Assembly (NCBI GenBank): GCA_964553325.1
Contig: CAZKKI010000027.1
Span: 1 to 64,000, forward strand
DNA: 64,000 nt
Source: BMS3ABIN04 sp964553325
GTDB taxonomy: Bacteria > Bacteroidota > Ignavibacteria > Ignavibacteriales > Melioribacteraceae
Direction: 5' to 3'
The translations under genes were made by a program, and so were the position numbers. The notes below the pieces were generated by a model. It searched no databases and was not told the DNA's origin. It saw only the letters and a program-made list of their open reading frames with translations. Positions 51,644 through 61,427 of this stretch are shown here, piece by piece. Every line of letters starts with the position of its first letter. Positions within the stretch are counted from its first letter, which is position 1.

Positions 51644-52984
51644 TTATTTAAAAAACTTTTCAACTTCTCTTACCGTGCCCGGTAAAGCGAACACAACAAC
51701 TTTGTCGCCGGCTTCAATTTGTGTATCGCCGATTGCAATGTAACCTTTTTCGCCCCGCACGTAACCACCGATTAGAGCATTTTTAGGAAACTTTAGATCT
51801 TTCACGGGCTTTTTCGTAGCCGGTGATTTGGGAAGAACGTTGTATTCCAATACTTCGGCATCAATGCCTTGTAAAGTTACGATTGAAATAACGTTCGACT
51901 TCCGGATAAAACGGGAAAGATTATTTGCGGCAATTAACTTTTTGTTAATCAACGAATCCAAACCAATAGTTTGAGAAAGGGGAATATAGTCAACGTTGTC
52001 CACCAAAGCGATGGATTTTTTTACTCCGAGGTGTTTTGCCATTAAACAAGTAATTATGTTGGTTTCATTATCTTCAGTAAGGGCAATAAATCCGTCCATA
52101 TCAACAATTCCCTCTTGTGCGAGCAAATCGATATCCCTTCCGTCTCCTTGAATAACCAAAGTTTTTTCCAAATAATTTGAAAGCTCCTCGGCTTTGGATT
52201 TATCCGAATCAATTAATTTTACGTTCAACTGATTTTCCAAAAGTTTTGCAACTTTACGCCCTACTTTGCCTCCGCCGAGAATCATTACGTTTTCCATCTT
52301 CATCTGGTCTTTGCCCGCCATTTTAATAATTTGCTCAATTCCTTCCGGAGTTGTGATAACAAACACCTGGTCGTTCGGCAAAAACAAATCATCCCCCGAT
52401 GGAATTATGGTTCTTATCCCGCGCTGGATTGCAACAATTCTGAACGGTACGTCTTTTAATTCGGCAGCCACTTGTTTCAAACTTTTACGGATTATGGGAA
52501 TGTTTTTATCCAATTTTAATCCGATGATTGTCAGTTTACCCTCTTCAAATTCGATAACATCCGTTGCTGCTACCCTTTCGATTAATTTAACAACTTCAAG
52601 CGCGGCCAACTCTTCGGGGTAAATCAAGTAATCTATTCCCATCGATTTAAATAAATCGAGGTTTTCCGGCGCAACATACTCGGCATGTTCAACGCGGGCA
52701 ATAGTTGTTTTGGCGCCAAGTCTTTTAGCAAGAATTGCAGTATTGATATTAACCGCTTCCAAAGAAGTTACGGCAACAACCAAATCGGTTTCGGCCACTT
52801 TGGCATTTTTTAACACGTTCACGGACGTCGAAGAACCGTTAACACCATAAACTTCAACGGTCGATTGAATTTTTTCCAAACGCTCGTTGTTCAACTCTAT
52901 TAACGTAATATCGTGTTCGTCTCCCGCAAGTTGTTTTGCAAGATGAAAACCAACCTCACCGCCACCGGCAATTATTATCTTCAT
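51644..52984 (-). CDS. trkA: Trk-system potassium transporter regulatory subunit TrkA
   Basis: A 446-aa cytoplasmic NAD+/ATP-binding regulator of the TrkH potassium channel. It has two tandem RCK units, each with a Rossmann motif: IAGGGEVGFHLAKQL at residue 4 and ILGGGKVGRKVAKLL near 235. TrkA_C parts follow, with FVITTPEGIEQI and VVFALPGTVREVEKFF. The trkH gene is not in the window. The length is close to the E. coli protein (458). Confidence 0.96.
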   Translation of the reverse strand: MKIIIAGGGEVGFHLAKQLAGDEHDITLIELNNERLEKIQSTVEVYGVNGSSTSVNVLKNAKVAETDLVVAVTSLEAVNINTAILAKRLGAKTTIARVEHAEYVAPENLDLFKSMGIDYLIYPEELAALEVVKLIERVAATDVIEFEEGKLTIIGLKLDKNIPIIRKSLKQVAAELKDVPFRIVAIQRGIRTIIPSGDDLFLPNDQVFVITTPEGIEQIIKMAGKDQMKMENVMILGGGKVGRKVAKLLENQLNVKLIDSDKSKAEELSNYLEKTLVIQGDGRDIDLLAQEGIVDMDGFIALTEDNETNIITCLMAKHLGVKKSIALVDNVDYIPLSQTIGLDSLINKKLIAANNLSRFIRKSNVISIVTLQGIDAEVLEYNVLPKSPATKKPVKDLKFPKNALIGGYVRGEKGYIAIGDTQIEAGDKVVVFALPGTVREVEKFFK

Positions 52985-53235
52985 ACTTAAACAAATTTAT
53001 TTTTCGTATTTCCAAAATTAAGGTAGATTATTTAATAATGCTAATTGTCGTTAGGGATTAATTTCATTATATTTTTTCCCGTTTTGCAATAATATATTTA
53101 TCCCGATTGCGATTCAACCTTTATTTCGGAAACATTAAAAAAAATAATTGTTGTTTAATAATACATTCAACAAATTCAACTTGATTTTAAGAAAGTATAG
53201 TAATAGTTTTTCATTAGAACATATTTAATATAAAA

Positions 53236-54654
53236 ATGAATTATCCGGAAGATTTTTTTAACAGCGACTATAATTCCCTTAACGACAACGAGGGATTAAA
53301 ACATAAAGTTCAAACATGCAAAGAGTATGTTTCGTCGGGTCAAATTTTCGATTATCTTGAGAACATTGAAGAGACAATCCAGCTTTGCATAGAATACGAT
53401 TTTATAGAAGACGGAATCTACTTGGTTGATGCCGCTTTGGAAATTGTACCTTACAATTCCGATTTATGGTACTCGAAAGGAATTTTCCACAGCAACTTGT
53501 TCGAATTTGAAAAAGCACTGGAATGCTTCAACAAAGCCATATCGCTAAACCCCAGCGATGCCGACATTTTAATCAGCAAATCAATTGCCGAAGAAAATTT
53601 AGGAATGATCGACGACGCCGTTGAATCGTTGCAAAGCAGTATTTTGTTCGATCCGGAAAACGAAGAAGCTCTATTCGGATTGGCAACTTTGTACGAGCGC
53701 CAGGAAAATTTCGAAAAAGCTATAGAGTATTTCAAAAAAGCATTGGACGTGGAAAGCGAATTCAGTGAAGCCTGGTATGAACTGGGATATTCGTACGAAA
53801 ATTTAAATCGACTTGGAGAAGCGCTGGAAGCATACGAAAAATATATTTCCATCGAACCGTACAATCCAACCGGCTGGTACAACAAAGGAATTGTTCTGAT
53901 GCGAATGAACAATTTTGAAAAAGCGATAGACAGCTTTGAAATAACAACCGCGATAGACGAAAATTTTGTAGGTGCATGGTTTAACATCGGCGTGGCTTAT
54001 GCCAACTTAAACCGTTTGAACGATGCTTTAGAAGCTTTTCTTAAAGCTTCTAAGTTGGATCCTTTGGACGAAGCAACGTGGCTAAACCTTGCAAAAGTAA
54101 GCGAAGACCTCGGGAACATTTCCGATGCGATTTCTTATTACGATAAAATCAACAGCTTAAACGATACTTACACGGAAGCTTTTTTAGGTAGAGGTAATTG
54201 TTATTTAAAGCTCGGCATGCAAAGCTACGCTGCAACCGATTTGAACAAAGCCGTTTTGTTGAGTCATAATATCAAAAAATTCTGGCGACACGACAATGAA
54301 AAATGGTTGCTTAAAGCATTCAAAACCATTTTACTTTTTAAGAAGAAAACCATCGCGGACGAACATAACTTCGAAAACTGGTTCACTCTTGCCGTAAACT
54401 ATTTGCAAATCGGTAATTGGTTCGATGCTTTTCAATCGTTTCAAAAATGCATTGAGTTACGGAAAAATTCCGCGGAATCTTATTACAATCAAGCGATAGC
54501 CGCTTTTTATTTGCAAAAAACGGAAGATGCTCTTAAAAGTTTGAAATCCGCTTTCGAACTCAAACCGGAACTTAAAGAAACATTCGAAGAAGATTTTCCG
54601 GGAATTTCCAAAACCGAACTCTTTTTAAGTTTATTCGAATATTATAATTTTTAA
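53236..54654 (+). CDS. TPR-repeat protein
   Basis: A 472-aa protein without a signal peptide and made mostly of tetratricopeptide repeats. Repeats run from about 60 to 460, with units such as AWYELGYSYENLNRLGEALE and GWYNKGIVLMRMNNFEKAID showing the W-x3-G-x2-Y pattern. At least eight repeats are visible. It would act as a protein-interaction scaffold. It is two bases upstream of aroE, an association I cannot explain. The 251-base leader shows nothing distinctive. Confidence 0.9.
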   Translation: MNYPEDFFNSDYNSLNDNEGLKHKVQTCKEYVSSGQIFDYLENIEETIQLCIEYDFIEDGIYLVDAALEIVPYNSDLWYSKGIFHSNLFEFEKALECFNKAISLNPSDADILISKSIAEENLGMIDDAVESLQSSILFDPENEEALFGLATLYERQENFEKAIEYFKKALDVESEFSEAWYELGYSYENLNRLGEALEAYEKYISIEPYNPTGWYNKGIVLMRMNNFEKAIDSFEITTAIDENFVGAWFNIGVAYANLNRLNDALEAFLKASKLDPLDEATWLNLAKVSEDLGNISDAISYYDKINSLNDTYTEAFLGRGNCYLKLGMQSYAATDLNKAVLLSHNIKKFWRHDNEKWLLKAFKTILLFKKKTIADEHNFENWFTLAVNYLQIGNWFDAFQSFQKCIELRKNSAESYYNQAIAAFYLQKTEDALKSLKSAFELKPELKETFEEDFPGISKTELFLSLFEYYNF

Positions 54655-54656
54655 TC

Positions 54657-55535
54657 ATGGTTTCAGCAAAAATAAATCATAATACCAAATTAATCGGTGT
54701 GGTGGGTCATCCCATCAAGCACTCGCTTTCCCCGCTAATGCAAAATCTGGCTTTTGCCTTAAATAAATTGAATTACATTTACGTCCCGTTTGATATTCCC
54801 GCCGACAGACTGGAAGACGCAATTAAGGGAATGTTGGCTCTCGGTATCAGAGGGTTTAACATTACAATTCCGCACAAGGAAAAAATCATTCAGTATTTGG
54901 AAGACGTTTCCGAAGAAGCGGGGGTAATTGGGGCGGTAAACACCGTTGTAAATGAAAACGGATACCTTCATGGCCACAATACCGATGCATACGGTGTAAT
55001 AAAAACACTTGAGCCTTATAGAGAAAAAATTAACGGCGCAAACGTAAGTATTATCGGAGCGGGCGGTGCCGCCAGAAGCGTTTTGTTCAGTTTAATCAGA
55101 CATTTCAAAGTAAGTTCAATAAATTTAATTAATCGCACCGTGGCAAGAGCGGAATACTTAAAAGATTACTTTTCGGCAAAAATGCATTTCCCGAACATTC
55201 AAACATACGAACTTATGCCGCCCGATATCGTTGATGTTCTTAGAAATTCAAAGCTTATCGTCAATACCACTTCGATAGGAATGTATCCGAACGTTGACGA
55301 CAGTCCCACAAATTTCGAGAATTCGTTTTATGCCGGGCAAATAGTTTTCGATGTGATTTACAACCCGTTGAAAACAAAATTTTTGGAACTTGCCGAGTCG
55401 CAAGGAGCTGAAACGATTAACGGTTTGAAAATGTTCATCGAACAAGGTGCGAAATCGTTCGAACTTTGGACCAGCCAGGAAATGGACGTTGAAGAAGTTT
55501 ATAAAAAACTGACCGAACAGCTTTCCGGTTATTAA
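54657..55535 (+). CDS. aroE: Shikimate dehydrogenase
   Basis: A 292-aa NADPH-dependent enzyme reducing 3-dehydroshikimate in the aromatic amino acid pathway. It starts with GVVGHPIKHSLSPLMQN, the shikimate-binding loop. NITIPHKEKI holds the catalytic Lys, and the NADP loop is IIGAGGAARSVLFSL. It ends FIEQGAKSFELWT. Only two bases separate it from the TPR gene, so it is co-transcribed with it. Its stop codon overlaps that of the convergent aminotransferase gene. Confidence 0.96.
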   Translation: MVSAKINHNTKLIGVVGHPIKHSLSPLMQNLAFALNKLNYIYVPFDIPADRLEDAIKGMLALGIRGFNITIPHKEKIIQYLEDVSEEAGVIGAVNTVVNENGYLHGHNTDAYGVIKTLEPYREKINGANVSIIGAGGAARSVLFSLIRHFKVSSINLINRTVARAEYLKDYFSAKMHFPNIQTYELMPPDIVDVLRNSKLIVNTTSIGMYPNVDDSPTNFENSFYAGQIVFDVIYNPLKTKFLELAESQGAETINGLKMFIEQGAKSFELWTSQEMDVEEVYKKLTEQLSGY

Positions 55536-56725
55536 TTTAATTTACCCAGAGCCGTTTCAATTCTATTCGTCGCTTCTTTCAGGTTTTCTATGGATGTGGC
55601 AAACGACATTCGAAGGAATCCTTCTTTCCCGAAAGCGCTGCCGGGCACAACCGCAACATTGGCATTTTCCAACAAATAAAGCGCCAAATCCACCGAAGAG
55701 TTTACCGGAGTACCGTTAAACGATTTTCCGAAATAATGTTGAATATTCGGAAACAGGTAAAACGCTCCTTGCGGTTTATAACAAGAAATTCCCTCAATAT
55801 TAACTAACGCATTGTGGAAATACTCCAATCTTTTTTCGAATTCCCTTCGCATTTCCTCAACGGCTGTTTGATCGCCCGAGAAAGCTTCGAGAGCCGCATA
55901 TTGCGAAATACTCGATGCGTTCGAGGTGCTGTGACTTTGTATTTTATTTATTCCGGTTATCACTTCTGGAGGTCCTGCGGCAAAGCCTATGCGCCATCCC
56001 GTCATAGAATATGCTTTCGATACACCGTTAATTAAAACGGTTTTATTCTTAACTTTCTCGCTTAACGAAGCGAAACTTGTAAATTCGTAATTTCCGTAGA
56101 CCAGTTTCTCGTATATCTCGTCCGCAATAATATAAATATCTTTGTTCTCAACAACTTCGGCTATCTCTTCAAGCTCCGGTTTAGTATATGCAGAGCCGGT
56201 CGGGTTGGAAGGATTGCACAACAACAGCGCTTTGGTGTAAGGTGTAATTGCTTGTTCGATTTGTTCGGCAGTAGCTTTGAACCCGTTTTCTTCGCTTGTA
56301 TCCAGAATTACTGATTCACCTTGTGCAACGCTAACCATGTGCGGATAAGAAACCCAATACGGTGCGGGAATTATCATTTCGTCGCCGACGTAAAGAACGG
56401 AAAGGATTGTGTTAAACAAACTTTGTTTTGCTCCGCTCGAAACCACAATTTGGGTTATGTCGTATTCCAGATTGTTATCGCGCTTTAATTTTTCGGCAAT
56501 AGCTTTCCGTAATTCCGGCAATCCCGTATTAACCGTATATTTCGTTTTATTGTTGTCTATAGCTTTTTTTGCCGCCTCTTTAATATTTTCGGGCGTAGGA
56601 AAGTCCGGTTCTCCAACGCTCAAATCAATTACATCAATTCCCTTTGCTCTTAATTCTTTTGCCTTTGCCGAAACTTTCATTGTAGGCGAAACGCCTATGT
56701 AACTTAATCTTTTTGACGGATGCAC
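55532..56725 (-). CDS. aspC: Class I pyridoxal-phosphate aspartate aminotransferase
   Basis: A 397-aa aminotransferase of subgroup I-gamma, which interconverts aspartate and oxaloacetate. The PLP lysine is Lys237 in INGVSKAYSMTGWRIG. NPSNPTGSAY near 171 contains the PLP-binding Asn, and DEIYEKLVY follows. The N-terminus KRLSYIGVSPTMKVSAKAKE is typical. Some relatives are prephenate aminotransferases, and the neighbouring aroE makes that worth considering. Confidence 0.93.
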   Translation of the reverse strand: MHPSKRLSYIGVSPTMKVSAKAKELRAKGIDVIDLSVGEPDFPTPENIKEAAKKAIDNNKTKYTVNTGLPELRKAIAEKLKRDNNLEYDITQIVVSSGAKQSLFNTILSVLYVGDEMIIPAPYWVSYPHMVSVAQGESVILDTSEENGFKATAEQIEQAITPYTKALLLCNPSNPTGSAYTKPELEEIAEVVENKDIYIIADEIYEKLVYGNYEFTSFASLSEKVKNKTVLINGVSKAYSMTGWRIGFAAGPPEVITGINKIQSHSTSNASSISQYAALEAFSGDQTAVEEMRREFEKRLEYFHNALVNIEGISCYKPQGAFYLFPNIQHYFGKSFNGTPVNSSVDLALYLLENANVAVVPGSAFGKEGFLRMSFATSIENLKEATNRIETALGKLN

Positions 56726-56768
56726 TTTGTTTTTCCTTTAATTTTATTTTGCTAAAATAATAAATTGT

Positions 56769-57923
56769 TTATAAGAAAACAGATTTATCGGAACCCGGGC
56801 GGTTTTTCCGCGTAAACTTTAAGTAACCGAAAATTAATAAAATTAAAATATCCAATATTACCGTTGCCAAAAGTGAAATTTCCGAATCGGCAAATCGAAC
56901 AATTCCCCACAAATGATACAAACTACCCAGCAACGAAATGATAACAACGCCGAAAAGCAAAATCTTATTTGAAATTTTGTTGTTATTCACCGACAAATAC
57001 TTCTGAATCAACAATGCAACAAACAGAAAGAAAACCGGAGCCGACGGCATCATCAATCTTTCGTAATCGTTCCCAAACAGACTGCTGCCGACGGCAAACA
57101 AAATCCAGACAAACAAAAATTTGTTTTTCCGTAATAAATTAATTAACTCTTTGTAAAACAAAAAAGGCAAAGCCGAAAACGGTGTAAACGCAATAACAAA
57201 TCGTTTTACGAATCCACGCGGCTTAAAAAAATTAATCAATCCGTACTCGATTTGGGTTAAGTAATTTTCATCCGAATCAATTTTAATCGCCAATCTTACC
57301 GCCGAAAATATAAGCAATGCGATAATCGTAACGGTAACGAATTTTATGTAATCATCCTTTCCCCTCGATTTTTCATATAAGTAAACAAATCCTACCGGTA
57401 TAATTAATAATGCAACTTCACGAGTCAAGACGCCGATTGCAATCGAAACACCCAACCAAAAATATTTCCTTTTCGTCAAAAGAATAAAAGAGAGTACAAA
57501 CAGGAAGTATGAAATTGTATCGGAAAGCTGAAAATAATCGAATGCCAAAAACTGAAAGAAATATCTGTTAAACAAAAATGCTACGGTTGCAAAAAAAGCG
57601 GCTTTATATTCCACGCCAAACAATAAAATAAACTCGAAAATTACGTAAGACAATGCGAACAGAAATATCAGATTAAGCAGATAAAAAGAACCGTCTACAT
57701 CAAGCGGAAGAACTCCGGCAAGCCAAGGTGCAAAAATTCTGTAAACATACGGGTGCGGAATTTCGAGATTTATACCGGGTGCGGCAAGCGCCATCTTACG
57801 GTATTTGAATAAATCGATTCCTTCAAACTGCGGTAACGTATACTGAATTTTTCCGGCAAGCAAAATTGCGGTTACGGTAGCAATTAGCAAATAAATATAG
57901 TATTGTTTTTTGTCCGTATTCAA
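56769..57923 (-). CDS. Polytopic membrane protein, possible GT-C glycosyltransferase
   Basis: A 384-aa protein with about ten hydrophobic segments. The first periplasmic loop contains EIPHPYVYRIFAPWL, an acidic/aromatic loop placed like the catalytic loop of GT-C transferases. GVLTREVALLIIPVGFVYLY with its Arg-Glu resembles DUF2029/PMT-type proteins. The sugar donor and acceptor are unknown and the family placement is inference. It is 43 bases upstream of aspC on the same strand. Confidence 0.75.
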   Translation of the reverse strand: MNTDKKQYYIYLLIATVTAILLAGKIQYTLPQFEGIDLFKYRKMALAAPGINLEIPHPYVYRIFAPWLAGVLPLDVDGSFYLLNLIFLFALSYVIFEFILLFGVEYKAAFFATVAFLFNRYFFQFLAFDYFQLSDTISYFLFVLSFILLTKRKYFWLGVSIAIGVLTREVALLIIPVGFVYLYEKSRGKDDYIKFVTVTIIALLIFSAVRLAIKIDSDENYLTQIEYGLINFFKPRGFVKRFVIAFTPFSALPFLFYKELINLLRKNKFLFVWILFAVGSSLFGNDYERLMMPSAPVFFLFVALLIQKYLSVNNNKISNKILLFGVVIISLLGSLYHLWGIVRFADSEISLLATVILDILILLIFGYLKFTRKNRPGSDKSVFL

Positions 57924-58056
57924 ATCGTTTGAAAATCATTTTTGTAAGTACAAAATAACAACGTTAATTTACGAAGAGAAATAATCTTTTGAAATTGGGA
58001 ATTTTACTTTCGCTGCTTATCTTTAATTTTATATAATTTGGAATATTAAACGGATT

Positions 58057-59544
58057 ATGATTATTAAAACCGATCAAAGTCAAATTCAATCGTATTTAAC
58101 CGATGCGGCAAATTATAAAGGGTTTTGCGAGGCCGTTTATTTTCCGGAAAACGAATCGGAACTTACCGAAATTGTAAAGAAAGCAAATGCCGAAAAAAAA
58201 AGAATAACCGTTGCCGGAAACGGTACGGGACTTACCGGCGCAAGGGTTCCGGAAGGCGGAATTGTAATAGCTACGGACAAATTAAACAAGGTTTCGGAAA
58301 TTAACACGGACGGAAAATTTGTCCGGGTTCAAGCCGGTGTTTTAATGAGTGAATTGAAAAATCTTGTAGCCGAAAATAACTTGTTTTATCCTCCGGATCC
58401 GACAGAACAAAATTGTTACATCGGGGCAACCGTAGCCACAAACGCATCCGGTGCCAAAACCTTTAAGTACGGTCCCACCCGTAATTTTGTTACGGGTTTA
58501 AGCGTGATTTTACCGGACGGTGAAAAAATCATTTTGGAAAGAGGAAGACATTTTGCAAACGGATTCGATATTACATTGGAAACGGTAAGCGGAAAAAAAA
58601 TAAAGTGTAAATTGCCGGATTACAAAATGCCCGAGACCAAACATGCCGCAGGTTATTACTGCAAAAAAAATATGGATTTAATCGATTTATTTATCGGTTC
58701 CGAAGGTACATTGGGAATTATCACTCAAATAACTTTGAGGTTGCTTCCCAAACCGGAAGAAATTATTTCCGCGGTCGCATTTTTCCGGGAAGAATCCGAC
58801 GCACTAAATTTTATTGCCGAAAGTCGCGATTTAAGTTATCAATCACGCAAGAACAACTACGAAAATAATATCAATGCAATGGGTTTGGAATTTTTCGATA
58901 AAAACTCCCTCGATTTCTTAAGACCGGATTTTCCCAATTTGCCCGAAACTTCCGCAGCGGTTTGGTTTGAACAGGATTGCACCACGGAAAACAAAACGAC
59001 GATTTTAGAAAAATGGATTTCTTTGTTGCAAAAACATAATGCCGATTTGGAAAAATCGTGGATTGCTGAAAACAAAACCGACGAAAAAAGCTTTCACGAA
59101 TTCCGCCACGCCGTCTCTTCGAAAGTAAACGAGTACATAACGCAAAATAATTTCAGAAAAATCGGTACCGATACGGCCGTGCCGGACGAAGAATTTTACG
59201 AATTTTATTATTATTCAAAGCAATTGGTTCAAGAAAGCGGAATAAGATTTGTTATTTACGGGCATTTCGGTAATTCGCACATGCACTTGAACATGCTTCC
59301 CGAAAACGATGTTGAATTCGAAACCGCAAAAAAATTATATAAAAAAATTCTCCGGAATGCGGTGGAGCGAAAGGGAACAATTTCCGCCGAACACGGTATA
59401 GGAAAATTAAAACGGGATTACTTATTGGAAATGTTCGGTGAAGAAAACATACGGAAAATGGCTCGATTAAAAAAGTGCCTCGATCCAAATTTAATTTTAG
59501 GAATCGGCAATTTATTCGAAGAAAAATTTTTGACAGCAAAATGA
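58057..59544 (+). CDS. GlcD-type FAD-binding oxidase (D-lactate/glycolate dehydrogenase-like)
   Basis: A 495-aa flavoprotein of the FAD-binding-4 plus FAD-oxidase-C type. The FAD site includes VAGNGTGLTGARVPEGG near 51-67 and TVATNASGAKTFKYGPTRN near 124-142. The C-terminal part has YGHFGNSHMHLN and the conserved SAEHGIGKLKRDYL. It oxidises a 2-hydroxy acid such as D-lactate or glycolate and passes electrons to quinone or another carrier. No Fe-S domain or partner gene (glcE/glcF) is present. Its stop codon overlaps the next start (ATGA). Confidence 0.93.
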   Translation: MIIKTDQSQIQSYLTDAANYKGFCEAVYFPENESELTEIVKKANAEKKRITVAGNGTGLTGARVPEGGIVIATDKLNKVSEINTDGKFVRVQAGVLMSELKNLVAENNLFYPPDPTEQNCYIGATVATNASGAKTFKYGPTRNFVTGLSVILPDGEKIILERGRHFANGFDITLETVSGKKIKCKLPDYKMPETKHAAGYYCKKNMDLIDLFIGSEGTLGIITQITLRLLPKPEEIISAVAFFREESDALNFIAESRDLSYQSRKNNYENNINAMGLEFFDKNSLDFLRPDFPNLPETSAAVWFEQDCTTENKTTILEKWISLLQKHNADLEKSWIAENKTDEKSFHEFRHAVSSKVNEYITQNNFRKIGTDTAVPDEEFYEFYYYSKQLVQESGIRFVIYGHFGNSHMHLNMLPENDVEFETAKKLYKKILRNAVERKGTISAEHGIGKLKRDYLLEMFGEENIRKMARLKKCLDPNLILGIGNLFEEKFLTAK

Positions 59545-61427
59545 AATTCAAACTACTAAATATTGCAATTGTTACATCGGTTTTGTTGTTGGGAACATTG
59601 CACGCGCAAACCCGTGTAAAAAGCTCCCGGAATCCGGTGCAAATCGATAACAGATTCAGATTGGCACAAACGTACGAACGCGCAGGAGAGTTAGAAAAAG
59701 CAAAGGAATTATATTTAGAGCTCTATTCTGAAAACCCCGCAAATTATAAATATTTCGACGCTTTAAACAAAATATATTTGAGATTAAAACAATACGACAA
59801 ATCAATTGATTTGATAGAAAAAAAATTCGAGTCCAACAAAACCAATGTTTCCTATTTCGCTTTGCTCGGTAATACGTACTACATTTCGGGGGACACGGAA
59901 AAAGCTTACGAAATTTGGGATTCGGCACTCGATAAATTTCCGCGCAGAACTTCCGTCTACAGAGTAATTGCAAACTCGGCTATAGAAAACAGAGCATACG
60001 AAAAAGCAATAGAGATTTACGAGAAGGCGGAAAAAATTGCCGATGACCCGATTATTTTCGCATACGATTTAGCGCATTTGTATTCGGCCGTAACCGAATA
60101 TAAAAAAGCAACCGAAAAATATTGTTACATTTTACAACGTCAACCAACGCAAATCGAAAACATAAAAAGAAGAATTGCGAATTATTTCGGGAGGTATGCT
60201 ACGCCCGATTTAGTAATCGAAACCGTTGAAAATTATTATAACAAAACTTCATTGCCGGTCTTTCTGGATTTACTCGGTTCGCTTTACACAATGATAAATA
60301 AATACGACAAGGCTCTTTCAGCCGTAGTCGAATTGGACAAAATTGGCAATCACAACGGCATGTTAATTTACCGGTTTGCCCAAAAGGTTTTGCGCGAAGG
60401 CAAAATTACTATTGCCCGTAAATCGTTCAAATACATTTTGGAAAATTATCCCGAATCGGAATATTTCCCTAAAGCTGAAATCGGTTTTGCTTTTACGGAA
60501 GAAGAAGAGCTGGAAAAAGCGGAAATCGACTCTTCGCAAATTTGGAAACCTTATTTCAAATTAAAGGTTAAAAATCCGGAGGCATATCGACGGTTAATTA
60601 AAAGTTACGAAAGAATAGCGGAAAAATACGAGAACGGTAAAATTTATATTGAAGCGCTATTCCGGATGGGAAAAATTTATGCGGAAAAACTAAACGAAAA
60701 TACAAAAGCCGACAGTCTGTTTGGCTTGGTAGTTTCCGCTTCGCCGTTTTCCGAATTCCACGCACCCGCGCTTTTGGAAATTGCGGAACTTTCTATTACG
60801 GAAAATAATTTCGAGAAAGCCGAAAGCAACCTGAAGAAGATATTATCCGACAAAAATGCGGAACCCGAATTAAAAAACAAAGCCGCGTTTATGCTTGCAA
60901 AAATAGATTATTGGAACGGACGGTTTACTCAAGCATCTAAAAAATTGAGTAAGCTTGTCGATAATTTAAAAGACGATAACGCGAATGACGCTATAGAATT
61001 GTCGTTGTTAATTAATACACTTAAAACCGATTCGTTAAATCTTATGGCATTTGCAAAAGCCGATTTATATACCGAACAAAAAAACTATGCGTTAGCCGCA
61101 GCGGAATATCAAAAATTATCGGAAAATAAAAATTTATTCCTCTTAAGAGATTTTGCAGAGTTAAAATACATCGAAATGCTAATTGCACTCGATTATCTGC
61201 CCCAAGCTGTGTCTTTGCTCACAAAAATTACTTCCGACGATAAATTTAACTTGTATTCCGATAAATTTTTATACTTATTTGGCAATGTTAATTTTTACGG
61301 ACTTAACAACAAAGAAAGGGCGTTGGAGGCATACGAAAAATTGCTTGATAATTTCCCTAACTCGTTATATCTTGATGAAGTCCGACAAATTGTTAAAACA
61401 ATAAAAACCGAGAGTAAAACTTTATGA
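59541..61427 (+). CDS. Exported TPR-repeat protein
   Basis: A 628-aa protein with a signal peptide (about 1-21, ending TLHAQ). The start is the ATG at 59541 overlapping the flavoprotein stop. The reading frame continues upstream, but that stretch is coding in the other frame. Most of the chain is TPR-like helices, for example LAQTYERAGELEKAKELYLEL and EIYEKAEKIADDPII. A later part (about 330-480) resembles the Tol-Pal/YbgF-like tripartite repeats. It would bind other envelope proteins. It is translationally coupled to the genes on both sides, with clpX overlapping by ATGA. Confidence 0.88.
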   Translation: MKFKLLNIAIVTSVLLLGTLHAQTRVKSSRNPVQIDNRFRLAQTYERAGELEKAKELYLELYSENPANYKYFDALNKIYLRLKQYDKSIDLIEKKFESNKTNVSYFALLGNTYYISGDTEKAYEIWDSALDKFPRRTSVYRVIANSAIENRAYEKAIEIYEKAEKIADDPIIFAYDLAHLYSAVTEYKKATEKYCYILQRQPTQIENIKRRIANYFGRYATPDLVIETVENYYNKTSLPVFLDLLGSLYTMINKYDKALSAVVELDKIGNHNGMLIYRFAQKVLREGKITIARKSFKYILENYPESEYFPKAEIGFAFTEEEELEKAEIDSSQIWKPYFKLKVKNPEAYRRLIKSYERIAEKYENGKIYIEALFRMGKIYAEKLNENTKADSLFGLVVSASPFSEFHAPALLEIAELSITENNFEKAESNLKKILSDKNAEPELKNKAAFMLAKIDYWNGRFTQASKKLSKLVDNLKDDNANDAIELSLLINTLKTDSLNLMAFAKADLYTEQKNYALAAAEYQKLSENKNLFLLRDFAELKYIEMLIALDYLPQAVSLLTKITSDDKFNLYSDKFLYLFGNVNFYGLNNKERALEAYEKLLDNFPNSLYLDEVRQIVKTIKTESKTL